Shown piece after piece: positions 25,195 to 35,190 of a stretch of DNA of 64,000 nt; the first letter of the stretch is position 1; each line of letters opens with the position of its first letter. Under the pieces are notes generated by a model, which saw only the letters and a program-made list of their open reading frames with translations, was not told the DNA's origin and did not search any database. Both the position numbers and the translations under genes were made by a program. The stretch is from Niveibacterium umoris (GTDB lineage Bacteria; Pseudomonadota; Gammaproteobacteria; Burkholderiales; Rhodocyclaceae): the NCBI RefSeq assembly GCF_014197015.1, contig NZ_JACIET010000001.1:1240001-1304000 (forward strand), written 5' to 3'.

Positions 25195-26738
25195 TCGGGA
25201 GCGGCGCCACGCCCAGCCTGCGGGAACGCCTGGTACTGTTCCTGGTACCGGCAGTCCTGCTCCTGCTGAATCTCGGCGGCGCACCGCTGTTCGACGTCGA
25301 CGAAGGGGCCTTCTCGGAAGCCACGCGCGAGATGTTCGAGCGCCACGACTTCCTGTCGACCTGGCTCAACGGCGAACCGCGCTTCGACAAGCCGATCATG
25401 ATCTACTGGCTGCAGGCGATTCCGGTCGGGCTGTTCGGTGTATCGGAGTGGGCCTTCCGCTTGCCCTCGGCGCTCGCTGCGGCGCTGTGGTGCTTCGTGA
25501 TCGGCAATTTCGCCTGGCCACGTTTTGGCCGTGAAGCCGCCCAACTGGCGACCCTTGTCGCAGCCACCAGCCTGGGCGTATTCGTGATCGGGCGCGCGGC
25601 TACAGCCGATGCGCTGCTCAACCTGCTGCTCGCGCTGGCGCTCACCGATGCGTGGCGGCATCTGGAATCGGGCAATCGATCGGCGCTTCGGCGCATGTAC
25701 CTGTGGATCGCGCTTGGCGTGCTGACCAAGGGCCCGATCGCGCTGGCGATACCCGGCGCGGTGACGCTCGCGTATTGCGCCAGCCGCCGCAATTTCGGCG
25801 CCTGGCTGCGCGCGGCCTTCGACCCGATCGGTTGGTTGATCCTGATCGCCGTCGCCGCTCCATGGTACGCAGCCGCCTTGTCGATCCACGGCCAAGCCTT
25901 CATCGACGGCTTCATCATGAAGCACAACGTCGGCCGCTTCTCCGGCCCGATGGAAGGCCATGGCGGCAGCCTGTTCTACTACCTGATCATCGTGCCGGTA
26001 CTGCTGCTGCCCTGGATGGCGGTGCTGTTCCGTGCGGTTGGCCAGGCGCGGCAGGATAGCCACGACCCTCTGCGACGTTTCCTCTGGATCTGGTTCGGCT
26101 TCGTGCTGGTGTTCTTCTCGCTCTCCGGCACCAAGCTGCCGCACTACGCGCTCTACGGCTGCAGCCCGCTCTTCCTGCTCGTCGCGCTGCACCGCGAGCG
26201 CTTGAGAACTGCTGCGCTGGGCACCCTGCCCGCGTTGCTCGCGCTCGCGTTCTATGTCGGTCTGCCACTACTCGTCGATATGCTGGTTGCGCAGGGTCGG
26301 GTCGGTGATCCCTATTACGCGGCTCAGCTTGCACGTGCGAGCCAAGCCGCCGGTATCGGCTACTACGCCGTGACGATTGGCGCCTTTGTTGTTGCGATGG
26401 CACTCGTGATGCTGTGGCGGGTCCCGCCGTGGCGACGCCTGTCGGCGATTGCGGCGCTGCAAGGCGTGGTGCTGGCCGCGGTTGTTGCACCCTACGTCGG
26501 CGACTTGTTGCAGGGCCCGGTGAAGCGTGCGGCGCTGGTCGCCAAGGCGCGGCCCGAACCCGGCGTGCAGTGGAACTTCTTCCAGCCAAGCTTCGCGGTG
26601 TATCGCGAGCAGCAGGCGCCCGTGCGCGCCCCGAAATCCGGTGAAATCGCCCTGACCCGCGAAGACCGCATACCGGCCGACGCGCAGATCGACATCCTCT
26701 ACAGCGAAGGCGGCGTCCGCCTCGTCCGGCAACGATGA
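25191..26738 (+). CDS. ArnT-like glycosyltransferase, family 39/83 (first copy)
   Basis: 515 residues and about a dozen hydrophobic segments. The first periplasmic loop has the acidic pair FDVDEGAFSEATREMFE typical of lipid-linked sugar transferases such as ArnT, followed by FDKPIMIYWLQA. Other ArnT-like features are RAATADALLNLLLALAL and GTKLPHYALYG. It should take a sugar from undecaprenyl phosphate, probably the product of the preceding GT2, and attach it to lipid A or another envelope acceptor. ATGA overlaps at both ends. Acceptor unknown. Confidence 0.87.
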   Translation: MIGSGATPSLRERLVLFLVPAVLLLLNLGGAPLFDVDEGAFSEATREMFERHDFLSTWLNGEPRFDKPIMIYWLQAIPVGLFGVSEWAFRLPSALAAALWCFVIGNFAWPRFGREAAQLATLVAATSLGVFVIGRAATADALLNLLLALALTDAWRHLESGNRSALRRMYLWIALGVLTKGPIALAIPGAVTLAYCASRRNFGAWLRAAFDPIGWLILIAVAAPWYAAALSIHGQAFIDGFIMKHNVGRFSGPMEGHGGSLFYYLIIVPVLLLPWMAVLFRAVGQARQDSHDPLRRFLWIWFGFVLVFFSLSGTKLPHYALYGCSPLFLLVALHRERLRTAALGTLPALLALAFYVGLPLLVDMLVAQGRVGDPYYAAQLARASQAAGIGYYAVTIGAFVVAMALVMLWRVPPWRRLSAIAALQGVVLAAVVAPYVGDLLQGPVKRAALVAKARPEPGVQWNFFQPSFAVYREQQAPVRAPKSGEIALTREDRIPADAQIDILYSEGGVRLVRQR

Positions 26739-28213
26739 GCGAACGCCGCATCTTCTCCGCCTCGTCACCGCGCGAACCCGCCGCCGGCGCGTGGCTGATC
26801 CTGCTCGGCGTGATCGCGCTGCTCACGCTCTGGCGCGTATGGGTGATCCAGCATTCAGGGATCAGCCTCTATGTGGATGAGGCCTACTACTGGACCTGGG
26901 CACACGCCCTCGATTGGGGTTACTTCTCCAAACCGCCGATGGTCGCGGCCGTCATCGCGGCAACCACCCAACTGTTCGGCGACGGGCTGGTCGGCGTCAA
27001 GGCCGGTTCGCTGATCCTCTACCCGGCGACCGCGATGCTTTTGTTCGGACTGGGGCGCCGGCTCTACGACAATCGCACCGGGCTGCTCGCTGCGATCGCC
27101 TTCCTCACGCTGCCGATCACCTCGGCATTGGGCATCTTCATTTCCACCGATGCGCTGTTGCTGTTCTTCTGGACGGCTTCGCTGTGGCTATTGCAGCGCG
27201 CGATGACGCGCGACCGGGTTGGCGACTGGCTGCTGCTTGGCCTGACATGCGGTCTCGGACTGATGTCCAAGTACACCATGGCCGCCTTTGCCTTGACGCC
27301 GGCACTGCTCCTGCTCAGCAGCCCGGAGGGCCGGCGCATGCTGGTGCGTCCGGGGCCGTGGCTGTGTGCGCTGGTTGCACTCGTGGTGCTGGCGCCGAAC
27401 CTGTGGTGGAACTGGGCCAACGATTTCCCGACCTTCCGCCACACTGCCGAAATCACGCAGGAACGAGAGCGTTCGAACCTGCTCGAATTCATCGGCGCAC
27501 AAATCGGCTCGATCGGTCCGCTGCTGGCGCTCGGCCTCGGCGGGGCCCTGCTGCAGTTGCGCAGCGCCTGGCGGGAACCGGCCGACCGCCTGCTTATCGC
27601 CGGGACGCTCCCGCTACTCTGTCTGGTGATCGTGCAGGCCAGCATCCACGAGGCAAACGCCAACTGGGCGGGCCCGATCTTCACCGCGGGCACCCTGCTC
27701 GCCACCGCCTGGCTCTGCCGCACGCAAGCTCGCCGACGCTGGCTGGCCGCAGGGCTGGCGCTCAACCTGGCGATCACGGTGCTGGTCTATCAATGGCCGC
27801 AAATCCTCTCGCTGGTCGGCCGGCCACTCACCGCGAAGATCGATCCGCTCAAGCGCATGAAGGGTTGGGATAGCCTCGCCGCGGGGGTCGCACCGTGGGT
27901 CGCCCAGCATCCCGACGCCTACCTCGTTAACGACGAGCGCACGCTCCTCGCGCAGATGGCCTACGGTCTGCGCGACCTGCATCCGCGTATCGCCAGCTGG
28001 AATCCCGATCACGCAGTGCGTGACCAGTACAACCTGACGCATTCGCTGCCCAACACACCCGGGATCGACATCCTTTACATCAGCAGCGACGGCTCGGCGC
28101 CGAGCTCACGCTTTACGTCGGCGCAGAAGCTCGGCGAAGTGAGCGTCGCCACGCATCCGGATGCCGCGCTGCACGCCACTGTCTGGCTGCTCAAGGGGTT
28201 CAAGGGCTACTGA
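26735..28213 (+). CDS. ArnT-like glycosyltransferase, family 39/83 (second copy)
   Basis: 492 residues with a first periplasmic loop YVDEAYYWTWAHALDWGYFSKPPM, where the DEA and Lys-Pro-Pro match the PMT_2/GT39 pattern, then STDALLLFFWTASLW. Only modestly like the preceding ArnT-like protein, so it is not a recent duplicate and may use a different sugar or acceptor. It overlaps the preceding gene by 4 bases and shares one base with the following PAP2 gene. Confidence 0.86.
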   Translation: MSERRIFSASSPREPAAGAWLILLGVIALLTLWRVWVIQHSGISLYVDEAYYWTWAHALDWGYFSKPPMVAAVIAATTQLFGDGLVGVKAGSLILYPATAMLLFGLGRRLYDNRTGLLAAIAFLTLPITSALGIFISTDALLLFFWTASLWLLQRAMTRDRVGDWLLLGLTCGLGLMSKYTMAAFALTPALLLLSSPEGRRMLVRPGPWLCALVALVVLAPNLWWNWANDFPTFRHTAEITQERERSNLLEFIGAQIGSIGPLLALGLGGALLQLRSAWREPADRLLIAGTLPLLCLVIVQASIHEANANWAGPIFTAGTLLATAWLCRTQARRRWLAAGLALNLAITVLVYQWPQILSLVGRPLTAKIDPLKRMKGWDSLAAGVAPWVAQHPDAYLVNDERTLLAQMAYGLRDLHPRIASWNPDHAVRDQYNLTHSLPNTPGIDILYISSDGSAPSSRFTSAQKLGEVSVATHPDAALHATVWLLKGFKGY

Positions 28214-28914
28214 TGCCGGGCCGCATCGAACGCATCATTGTTGCGCTGGTGTTCGCGATCGCCGCACTGCTGTTCAGCCTGTGGCCACAACTGGATACCT
28301 CGCTCAGTGCGATGTTCTATTCCCCCGGCGAGGGTTTCGCGCTCGATCATCTTGCCATCGTGCAGGCGGTGTATTGGGGCGTCTGGTATGGCTCACGCAT
28401 CGCGATCATCAGCGTCGTGCTGCTGTGGCTCGCAGGTTTCGCGATGCGTGGCGGCTGGCTGGAGTCGCGCCGTCGCTGGTTCGGCTTTCTAGCGCTGGCG
28501 ATTGCGATCGGACCCGGTCTGATCACCGATGCCGGGCTCAAGAACCACTGGGGACGCGCCCGCCCCAATCAGATCCAGGCCTTCGGTGGAGACAAGCAAT
28601 TCACGCCGGCCTTGTTGCCCTCTGACCAGTGCGATCGCAACTGCTCCTTCGTTAGCGGGCATGCCACCGGCGCGTTCGCGATCATGGCCTTCGGCTGGCT
28701 GGCCGCCCCGCGCCGCCGCGCGCGCTGGCTGGCAGGCGCAACCCTTGCTGGTGCGCTCGTCGGCTTGGTGCGGATCGTCCAGGGCGGGCATTTCCTCAGT
28801 GATGTGATCTTCGCGTTTCTCGCAGTGTGGCTGGGCTGCTGGCTCGCGGCCGCAATCCTGAACCGCTTCGGGCTGCTGCCAAGGTCCGATCAGCTGCCTG
28901 TAGCGCTACGTTGA
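28213..28914 (+). CDS. PAP2-family phosphatase, possibly lipid A phosphatase-like
   Basis: 233 residues with PAP2 blocks KNHWGRARP, SFVSGHATGAF and RIVQGGHFLSDVIF. The long insert before the second block (DKQFTPALLPSDQCDRNC) and the SGHATG form resemble lipid A 1- or 4'-phosphatases more than undecaprenyl-pyrophosphate phosphatases. As the last gene of the unit it may dephosphorylate the glycolipid that the ArnT-like enzymes modify. Start shares one base with the previous stop. Confidence 0.86.
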   Translation: MPGRIERIIVALVFAIAALLFSLWPQLDTSLSAMFYSPGEGFALDHLAIVQAVYWGVWYGSRIAIISVVLLWLAGFAMRGGWLESRRRWFGFLALAIAIGPGLITDAGLKNHWGRARPNQIQAFGGDKQFTPALLPSDQCDRNCSFVSGHATGAFAIMAFGWLAAPRRRARWLAGATLAGALVGLVRIVQGGHFLSDVIFAFLAVWLGCWLAAAILNRFGLLPRSDQLPVALR

Positions 28915-29064
28915 AGCGGTTTTCCCGATCGATCCGCCCTGCTCGCCGCACCCGCCCCAGCCATACCGATTCGGCGCCTTGAGCAGAATCATTCGCCGCG
29001 TGCCGGTCGCATCGCTAGACTTGCTACGTGTAGCACCGATGCACGCTGACTGAACCGCGAGCCA

Positions 29065-30150
29065 ATGAACGCCCGACCGCCCACTTCGATCATCCCGATC
29101 CAGCCCATCGCCAGCGCCGCGGCAGCACCGCTGCCTGTCGACGACGGTGCGACTCCAGCGGGCGATCGCCTAGGCCGGACGATGCACGACCTGCGTATAT
29201 CCGTGACCGATCGCTGCAATTTCCGCTGCACCTACTGCATGCCGAAGGACGTGTTCGATCGTGACCACGCCTTCCTGCCGCGCTCGGAACTGCTCTCCTT
29301 CGAAGAAATCGTGCGCATCGCTCGTCTGTTCGTCGAACAGGGGGTACGCAAGATCCGAATTACCGGCGGCGAGCCACTGCTGCGCAAACAGCTCGAACGC
29401 CTGATCGAACAACTGGCCCGCCTCGACGTCGAGATCACGCTGACCACCAATGGCGCGCTGCTGGCGCAGCAGGCACGCAAGCTCGCCGATGCCGGCTTGC
29501 GCCGCGTCACCGTCAGCCTTGATGCGCTGGACGATGCGGTCTTCCAGCGCATGAACGACGTCGGCTTCCCGGTCGGCCGCGTGCTCGAAGGCATCGCGGC
29601 GGCTGCGGACGCCGGGCTTGGGCCTGTCAAGGTGAACTGCGTGGTCAAGCGCGGCGTCAACGATGGCGAGATCCTGCCCCTCGCGCGCCATTTCCGTGGC
29701 AGTCCGCACATCCTGCGTTTCATCGAATTCATGGACGTCGGCAGCCACAACGGCTGGAACCTGGATGCGGTGCTGGCCTCGCGCGAGGTCATTGCGCGCA
29801 TCTCAGACGCCTTTCCGCTCGACCCCATCGAGCCGGGCTACCGCGGCGAGGTGGCCGAGCGCTGGCGGTACCGCGACGGGCAGGGCGAGATCGGTGTGAT
29901 CTCCTCGGTCACCCACGCCTTCTGCCGCGACTGCACCCGCATGCGCCTCTCGCCGGAAGGCCAACTCTTCACCTGCCTGTTCGCCGATCGTGGCCACGAC
30001 CTGCGCGGCACCCTGCGCGGCGGCAGCGATGATGCCGCACTCACCTCGCTGATCCGCGCGATCTGGCGCAATCGCGATGACCGCTATTCGGAACTGCGTG
30101 GCGAGGCAACGCGCGCGGCCAAGGTCGAGATGTCCTACATCGGCGGATGA
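29065..30150 (+). CDS. moaA: GTP 3',8-cyclase MoaA
   Basis: Radical SAM enzyme for the first step of molybdenum cofactor synthesis. The 361 residues have the N-terminal iron-sulfur motif [12 protein letters not shown], the glycine-rich ITGGEPLLR, a second cluster site [18 protein letters not shown] near the C-terminus, and the conserved terminal Gly-Gly. The first 38 residues are an unusual Ala/Pro-rich extension before the normal MoaA start; a shorter version might begin at the Met of TMHDLRIS. Overlaps mobA by 4 bases. Confidence 0.95.
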   Translation: MNARPPTSIIPIQPIASAAAAPLPVDDGATPAGDRLGRTMHDLRISVTDRCNFRCTYCMPKDVFDRDHAFLPRSELLSFEEIVRIARLFVEQGVRKIRITGGEPLLRKQLERLIEQLARLDVEITLTTNGALLAQQARKLADAGLRRVTVSLDALDDAVFQRMNDVGFPVGRVLEGIAAAADAGLGPVKVNCVVKRGVNDGEILPLARHFRGSPHILRFIEFMDVGSHNGWNLDAVLASREVIARISDAFPLDPIEPGYRGEVAERWRYRDGQGEIGVISSVTHAFCRDCTRMRLSPEGQLFTCLFADRGHDLRGTLRGGSDDAALTSLIRAIWRNRDDRYSELRGEATRAAKVEMSYIGG

Positions 30151-30725
30151 GCGGCGACACTATTACCGGTCTGATTCTCGCCGGCGGCGCTGGCAGCCGG
30201 GTCGGCGGCGTGGACAAGGGCTGGATCGAATGGCAGGGGCGACCGCTGATCGAATGGGTGATCGATGCGATCGCGCCGCAGGTCGGCCCTATCATCATCA
30301 GCGCCAACCGCAACCTCGATCGCTATCGCGCGCTTGGTTTTCCGGTCGTGACAGATCTGCGTCCCGGTTTCGCCGGCCCCCTGGCCGGTGTCGAAGCGGG
30401 ACTCGCAGTTGCGACGACACCCGATGTGCTTGTCGTGCCGTGTGACGGGCCCACACTACCGACGAACCTCGTCGAACGTTTGCACAACACCCGTGGCGAG
30501 GCCCGCGCCGCGACCGTATCGCTCGACGGCCGCCTCAACCCGCTGCATTCATTGCTGGAACGCGCACTCGTCGCGAACCTCAGCGCCTGGCTCGACACTG
30601 GCGAACGCAAGGTTGCCACCTGGCTCGCTGCGATCGGCAGCGTACCGGTCCCATTCGATGACCCGTCGCAGTTCCAGAATCTGAACCACGGTGTCGATGT
30701 CAAACAGGGGCAGTCGCGTGTTTGA
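30147..30725 (+). CDS. mobA: molybdenum cofactor guanylyltransferase MobA
   Basis: 192 residues, a normal length. GTP-binding start [47 protein letters not shown], and the metal-binding [17 protein letters not shown]. Converts molybdopterin to the guanine dinucleotide form, used by DMSO-reductase-type enzymes. Coupled to moaA by a 4-base overlap. Its end overlaps the candidate GTG start of the next gene by 8 bases. Confidence 0.94.
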   Translation: MSGDTITGLILAGGAGSRVGGVDKGWIEWQGRPLIEWVIDAIAPQVGPIIISANRNLDRYRALGFPVVTDLRPGFAGPLAGVEAGLAVATTPDVLVVPCDGPTLPTNLVERLHNTRGEARAATVSLDGRLNPLHSLLERALVANLSAWLDTGERKVATWLAAIGSVPVPFDDPSQFQNLNHGVDVKQGQSRV

Positions 30726-31077
30726 CCCAGCACGCCACCTGAAGACCTGGGCGCGAATTGCACTGCTCGCTGTGCTGATGGCGGCGACGGCGCCGACCAT
30801 TTCGCGCGCCCTCGCCTCGCTCGACCCCCGCTTTGATGCGGCATCTCTGTGCCGTGTCGCGAGCGACCGTAAAGGCGAATCCTCGCCCGCGTCGGACCAG
30901 GCAGCCTGTCCCTACTGTCTGGTCGCGAATCTCGGCCACGCGCTCGGCAGCCCGCCACCCACGCTGCCCGTCCCGACCACGCGGCATGGTGTCCCGCAGG
31001 CGGCGACCGCTGCGCCGCAAACCTCCAGCGCCCCGCATTGGGGCGACGCCCGCGCACCACCCATCCTGACTCTCTAA
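30718..31077 (+). CDS. DUF2946-like small exported/membrane protein
   Basis: 119 residues if started at the GTG at 30718, which follows AGGGG; a GTG at 30691 and an ATG at 30697 in the same frame are alternatives. One hydrophobic segment near the N-terminus (RIALLAVLMAATAPTISRALA) is followed by an LC...CPYC motif and a Pro/Ala-rich tail, as in DUF2946 proteins. These usually sit next to metal-related outer-membrane genes. Here a barrel protein follows 89 bases later. Function unknown. Confidence 0.65.
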   Translation: MFDPARHLKTWARIALLAVLMAATAPTISRALASLDPRFDAASLCRVASDRKGESSPASDQAACPYCLVANLGHALGSPPPTLPVPTTRHGVPQAATAAPQTSSAPHWGDARAPPILTL

Positions 31078-31166
31078 ACCGCCGAGCGGCGCCAAGCCGC
31101 ATCTGACAGCAGTCGTCCTCGCTTGGCCGGATGACTGCCGCCCCAATTACAGAGACAGGTTTTCAC

Positions 31167-32174
31167 ATGACACGATCCGCATTGCATCGCGTGCGCCGTC
31201 ACGCCCTCTTTCGTCACGCCCCATTCCGGCATGCGCTGGTTCTGCCTGCGATCATCGCTTCGCACGCGGCCCTCGCATCCTGCGGCGGTGCTTTCTGCAC
31301 CTTGCTGACCGACGACTTCGCGCCCGGCGCCTGGACGCACACCGGCTGGCGCGGCGAACTGCGCCTGGAGTATCTCGACCAGAAAACGCTGCGCTCAGGC
31401 ACGCATTCACCCGATCCGGAAGCACTTTCGCAAGAAGAGGCAATCGAACGCGAATCGCGCAGCACCAATCTGATCGGCAGTCTGGACTACCGCTTCAACC
31501 CGAAATGGTCGGTCGCGCTGCAATTGCCGCTGATCAACCGCGCCCACAGCCACGACCTGCGAGCAGAAGGGTCGGATTCGGCCACGACGCCGGAATCCTG
31601 GGCCTACACGCGTATGGGCGATGCCAGGGTGCTGGCGCGCTATCAGCACATACCGTCAGACGACGCATCAACGCTTTTCGGCCTGGTCGCCGGCTTCAAG
31701 CTTCCGACCGGCAGCACCTCGGTCACCAATGCCGACGGCGCAGCCGCCGAGCGCACGCTGCAACCCGGCACCGGAACGCTCGATCTGATCCTCGGCGCGA
31801 ACGCCCGTGCCGTCCTGACGCCTTCAGACGCGATGTTCGGCGCCTTCACCACCGCCGTCGCGACCAACAGCCACGACGACTACAAGCCCGGCAATCGCGT
31901 CGAACTGTCGGGCGGCTGGTCGCATGCCGTGTCGCCGAGTTGGGGCACCGCACTGCAACTCAACTACCTGCACAAGGGCCGCGACTCGGGCGAACAGGCC
32001 GAGCCGGACAACAGTGGCCTCGATACCGTGCAGTTGAGCCCCGGGCTGACGGTTGCACTGAGCGACAACACCAGCGCATACGGTTTCGTGCAACTGCCGC
32101 TGTACCAGCATGTCAATGGAATCCAGCTGGTACAGAAGTGGAGTCTCGCACTCGGACTGAGCAGTCACTTCTAG
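31167..32174 (+). CDS. outer-membrane beta-barrel protein of unknown substrate
   Basis: 335 residues from the ATG at 31167. A His/Arg-rich signal peptide ends near ALAS, followed by CGGAFC. The rest alternates polar and aromatic/hydrophobic residues in strand-length blocks and ends with a C-terminal Phe, as expected for a barrel inserted by BAM. LDYRFNPKWSVALQLPLIN and FGLVAGFKLPTGS resemble transporter-type barrels with unknown ligand. Follows the DUF2946 gene, possibly in one transcript, and is bounded downstream by a strong hairpin. Confidence 0.78.
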   Translation: MTRSALHRVRRHALFRHAPFRHALVLPAIIASHAALASCGGAFCTLLTDDFAPGAWTHTGWRGELRLEYLDQKTLRSGTHSPDPEALSQEEAIERESRSTNLIGSLDYRFNPKWSVALQLPLINRAHSHDLRAEGSDSATTPESWAYTRMGDARVLARYQHIPSDDASTLFGLVAGFKLPTGSTSVTNADGAAAERTLQPGTGTLDLILGANARAVLTPSDAMFGAFTTAVATNSHDDYKPGNRVELSGGWSHAVSPSWGTALQLNYLHKGRDSGEQAEPDNSGLDTVQLSPGLTVALSDNTSAYGFVQLPLYQHVNGIQLVQKWSLALGLSSHF

Positions 32175-32190
32175 GCTGCAAACGCCGCAC

Positions 32191-32225
32191 CATCACTGGC
32201 TCGCTCGCCGCGAGCCAGTGATGGC
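32191..32225. terminator. bidirectional hairpin between barrel gene and malE-like gene
   Basis: A perfect 14-bp stem (CCATCACTGGCTCG with its complement) and a 7-base loop fills the gap between two convergent genes. No long T-run on either side. Confidence 0.65.
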
Positions 32226-32228
32226 TGA

Positions 32229-33428
32229 CTATTTCGCCGGCTTGGGCTCCGGCGGATTCAGCATGTCCTTCGCGGCGATGCCAAGCAGTTCTTCGGGCTT
32301 TTTCTTCGCCTCGGCGATGCCCTTGAGTGCGAGCGTAAATGACGTCCAGAACCGCCCCATTTCCGGGTTGGACGGCATCGGACGTCCGAAGGTGACGCCA
32401 TCCATCGAGATGCGGATCTTCTCGTCGCTCATCAGCGCCCAGAAGAGTTTCTTGTTCAGCGGCACGCCGATCGGCTTGTCGGCATTCACCGTCTTCAAGC
32501 CTTCTTCGGTCATCAGGAATTCCTCGATGAACTTCACCGCGAGGTCCTTGTTGGGCGAGTTCGCGACGATCATCGCGCCGAGTACGCCGACAAACGGGCG
32601 CGCCGGCTTGCCCTGCAGGGTCGGCAGCGGTGCCACGCCGAAATCGATGCCGGCCTTGCGCAAAGCGTCCCACGCCCAGGGGCCGTTGATCCACATCGCC
32701 TGCTTGCCGCTCGTCATGGCCTTTTCCGCGTCACCGTAGGGCAGCCCGCCTTTGGGCAACACGCCGGCGGCGATGTAGTCGGCGAGCAGCTTGCCGCCAG
32801 CCAGGGCGCCCGGCGTCGCGACGCCGACCTCGGCCGCGTTGTAGCTGCCATTGCTTTCGCGCTTGAAAACATAGCCACCGTTGGCGGCCATCAAAGGCCA
32901 GGTGAAATAGGAATTGGTGTAGTCCCAGCCGATTGCCTTCACGTCCTTGGCGGCAAGTTCCTTGTCGAGGGCAATGATTTCCTCAAAGGTGGCCGGCGGC
33001 TTGGGCACCAGCTTCTTGTTGTAGAGCAGCATGATCGCCTCGGCCCCGACCGGGTAGCCCCACACCTTGCCGTTCACGGTGAAGGCATCCCAACCGACCG
33101 ACACCAGCTCCTTGCGCAGTGCTTCCGGGGGGGTGACTTCGCTGATCAGGCCCTTGCTGATCCAGTCGCCGATGCGGTCGTGCGCCCACAGGAATACGTC
33201 GGGTCCGTCGTTTCCTTTCGCTGATTCCTCGAACTTCTTGGTCGGGTCTTCCGGGTGTTCCACCTTGGCGGCGACGCCGTACTTCTTGCCGAAGGCATCG
33301 GCAACCTGCTGCAGGCCTGTGTAGCCCTTGTCCCCGTTGATCCAGATGAGCAGCTTGCCCTTCTCGCCGGCACACGCCGGCGCCGCGAGGAACACTGCGA
33401 GCACTGCGGTGACGATCTGCGTACGCAT
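32229..33428 (-). CDS. MalE-like maltose/maltodextrin ABC transporter binding protein
   Basis: 399 residues: signal peptide 1-20 (ending ACAG), then LLIWINGDKGYTGLQQVADAF, the E. coli MalE-like start KLVIWINGDKGY pattern, GPDVFLWAHDRIGDW, VGAEAIMLLYNK and WALMSDEKIRISMDG. It should bind malto-oligosaccharides in the periplasm. malF, malG and malK are not adjacent; instead the gene lies 10 bases after a chemoreceptor gene on the same strand. A GAGGAG site precedes the ATG. Sugar specificity is inferred. Confidence 0.9.
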   Translation of the reverse strand: MRTQIVTAVLAVFLAAPACAGEKGKLLIWINGDKGYTGLQQVADAFGKKYGVAAKVEHPEDPTKKFEESAKGNDGPDVFLWAHDRIGDWISKGLISEVTPPEALRKELVSVGWDAFTVNGKVWGYPVGAEAIMLLYNKKLVPKPPATFEEIIALDKELAAKDVKAIGWDYTNSYFTWPLMAANGGYVFKRESNGSYNAAEVGVATPGALAGGKLLADYIAAGVLPKGGLPYGDAEKAMTSGKQAMWINGPWAWDALRKAGIDFGVAPLPTLQGKPARPFVGVLGAMIVANSPNKDLAVKFIEEFLMTEEGLKTVNADKPIGVPLNKKLFWALMSDEKIRISMDGVTFGRPMPSNPEMGRFWTSFTLALKGIAEAKKKPEELLGIAAKDMLNPPEPKPAK

Positions 33429-33438
33429 GGCAGGCTCC

Positions 33439-35055
33439 TCAGTAGCGGTAACGGGAAATCGCGCCGACCATCTTCTCGGCCAGCGCGTTGAGGTCGGACG
33501 CCGCCGACGCGGTATGCCGCGCGCTGGCAGTGGATTCCTCGGTCATCGTGGCGATGCGCTCGACCTGCTGCGCAATCGCGTTGCTGGCCGCACTTTGCTC
33601 GCGGATCGAATCGGTGATGTCGCTGACCATATCGACCGCCTGATCCGACGAACCCTTGATCGTGTGGATCGCCTCGCCCGCCGCAACCGCTTCGCTCGCG
33701 CCCTCCTTCACCGTTGCCACGGTTTGTTGCATGCGCTGCACCACCTGCTGCGCGCCGGACTGGATGCGCCCGACCAGTTGCGTGATTTCGCTGGTGGACT
33801 TGGCGGTGCGCTCGGCGAGTCCGCGCACTTCGTCGGCAACCACCGCAAAGCCACGCCCCTGCTCGCCTGCCCGCGCCGCTTCGATCGCGGCGTTCAAGGC
33901 CAGCAAGTTGGTCTGCTCCGCCACTTCGCGGATCACGCCGACCACCGACGAGATCCGCGCCGTTTCGCTCTGCAGGGCGTCGAGGCTCGCGGCGGTCTGG
34001 TCGACTTCGGTCGCAATCGTGCTGAAGCGTTGCACCGTAGCGCCCACCACCTGCGCGCCCGAACCCGCGCTGCGACTGGCGTCAGCGGAAAGCGTCGCCG
34101 CTTCCTGCGCGCGGTCGGCAACGTGATTGATGCTGACCGTCACCTCTTCCACCGCTGCGGCCATCGCCGAGGCGGAATCGGCCTGCACCCCTGCGCTCTG
34201 GGCAAGCTGCTGCGAGGTGTGCTGCATGCCGCGCGCCGCTTCGCCGACACGGCCCGCGCTTTGCGCAAGTTCAGCGAACGAAGCCTGTACCGATTCGACC
34301 ATGGTGTTGAAGGCAGCCACCGTCTGGCCGATTTCGTCGCGACCGCGCGAAGGGATGCGCCGCGTGAAATCGAGCGAGCTGCCGATCTCCACCACCGTAT
34401 TGCGCAGCGAGGTCAAGGGTCGGGTGATCGAGGCCGCGAGCAGCCACCCCAGTACGACCATGGCTGCCATCGCGACCACGATCAGTGCCGCGAGCACGCC
34501 GAATGCGGTCTTGTAGGTCGATGCAGACGCCTCGCGGGTGCTCGCCACCCGGTCGCCGGCCTCCTTGGCGAGCGCACCCAGGATCTCGTCGCTGAGCACA
34601 GCGGCGTCTTCGATGAATGGGCTCACCGCAAGTTCCATTGCGGCTTCGGTCTGGTTCTGGCGTGAGCGTGTCAGCGCGGTCTCGCAGACCAGGAAATACG
34701 CCGCCACCGTCTTGCGGAATTCAGCGACGCGGGCCTTCGCGGCGGGGTCTTCGAGACGCGCCTCGAAGCGCTGCACATCCTGATCGAGCGCGCCGACCTT
34801 GGTCTTCAGCTCCGCGTCGATCGCCGATTTGCGTTGCAGATCGGGGTCGGCGATGTGGCGGAAGACCAGCGTGCGCAACTCGTGATAACGGGATTCGAAG
34901 CCCTTGATGGCCTCAAGGGCCGGGACTTCCTGCTCGGTCACCTGGCGCACCGAGGCATTCAGGCGCCCCAGCTGAACCAGTCCGATCGCGCCCACCACCA
35001 GCAACGCGAGAATGGCTCCGCCAATCAGGCTGGCGAGGCGCGCGGTTATCGTCAT
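33439..35055 (-). CDS. methyl-accepting chemotaxis protein
   Basis: 538 residues. Transmembrane helix 1 at about 10-30, a four-helix-bundle-type periplasmic sensor (about 31-185), transmembrane helix 2 at about 185-208, a HAMP domain, then the long signalling coiled coil. The hairpin tip that binds CheA/CheW is [20 protein letters not shown] followed by [14 protein letters not shown]. It ends AISRYRY without a CheR-binding NWETF tail. It sits directly upstream of the MalE-like gene in one unit, which suggests that it may sense the loaded binding protein, as Tar senses MalE in E. coli (inference). Confidence 0.92.
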   Translation of the reverse strand: MTITARLASLIGGAILALLVVGAIGLVQLGRLNASVRQVTEQEVPALEAIKGFESRYHELRTLVFRHIADPDLQRKSAIDAELKTKVGALDQDVQRFEARLEDPAAKARVAEFRKTVAAYFLVCETALTRSRQNQTEAAMELAVSPFIEDAAVLSDEILGALAKEAGDRVASTREASASTYKTAFGVLAALIVVAMAAMVVLGWLLAASITRPLTSLRNTVVEIGSSLDFTRRIPSRGRDEIGQTVAAFNTMVESVQASFAELAQSAGRVGEAARGMQHTSQQLAQSAGVQADSASAMAAAVEEVTVSINHVADRAQEAATLSADASRSAGSGAQVVGATVQRFSTIATEVDQTAASLDALQSETARISSVVGVIREVAEQTNLLALNAAIEAARAGEQGRGFAVVADEVRGLAERTAKSTSEITQLVGRIQSGAQQVVQRMQQTVATVKEGASEAVAAGEAIHTIKGSSDQAVDMVSDITDSIREQSAASNAIAQQVERIATMTEESTASARHTASAASDLNALAEKMVGAISRYRY

Positions 35056-35190
35056 GTGACTTCTCCCCGATCGCCGCCCGCATCCGACGCAGGTGCGCCG
35101 GTGCCCAAAGGCACGATGGGAAAGCTAACGGCAGCGCGCGCGCCAACTTGAATCAAGCAGCCCGGGCAGCGAATCGCCGCCCGTCAGTCG

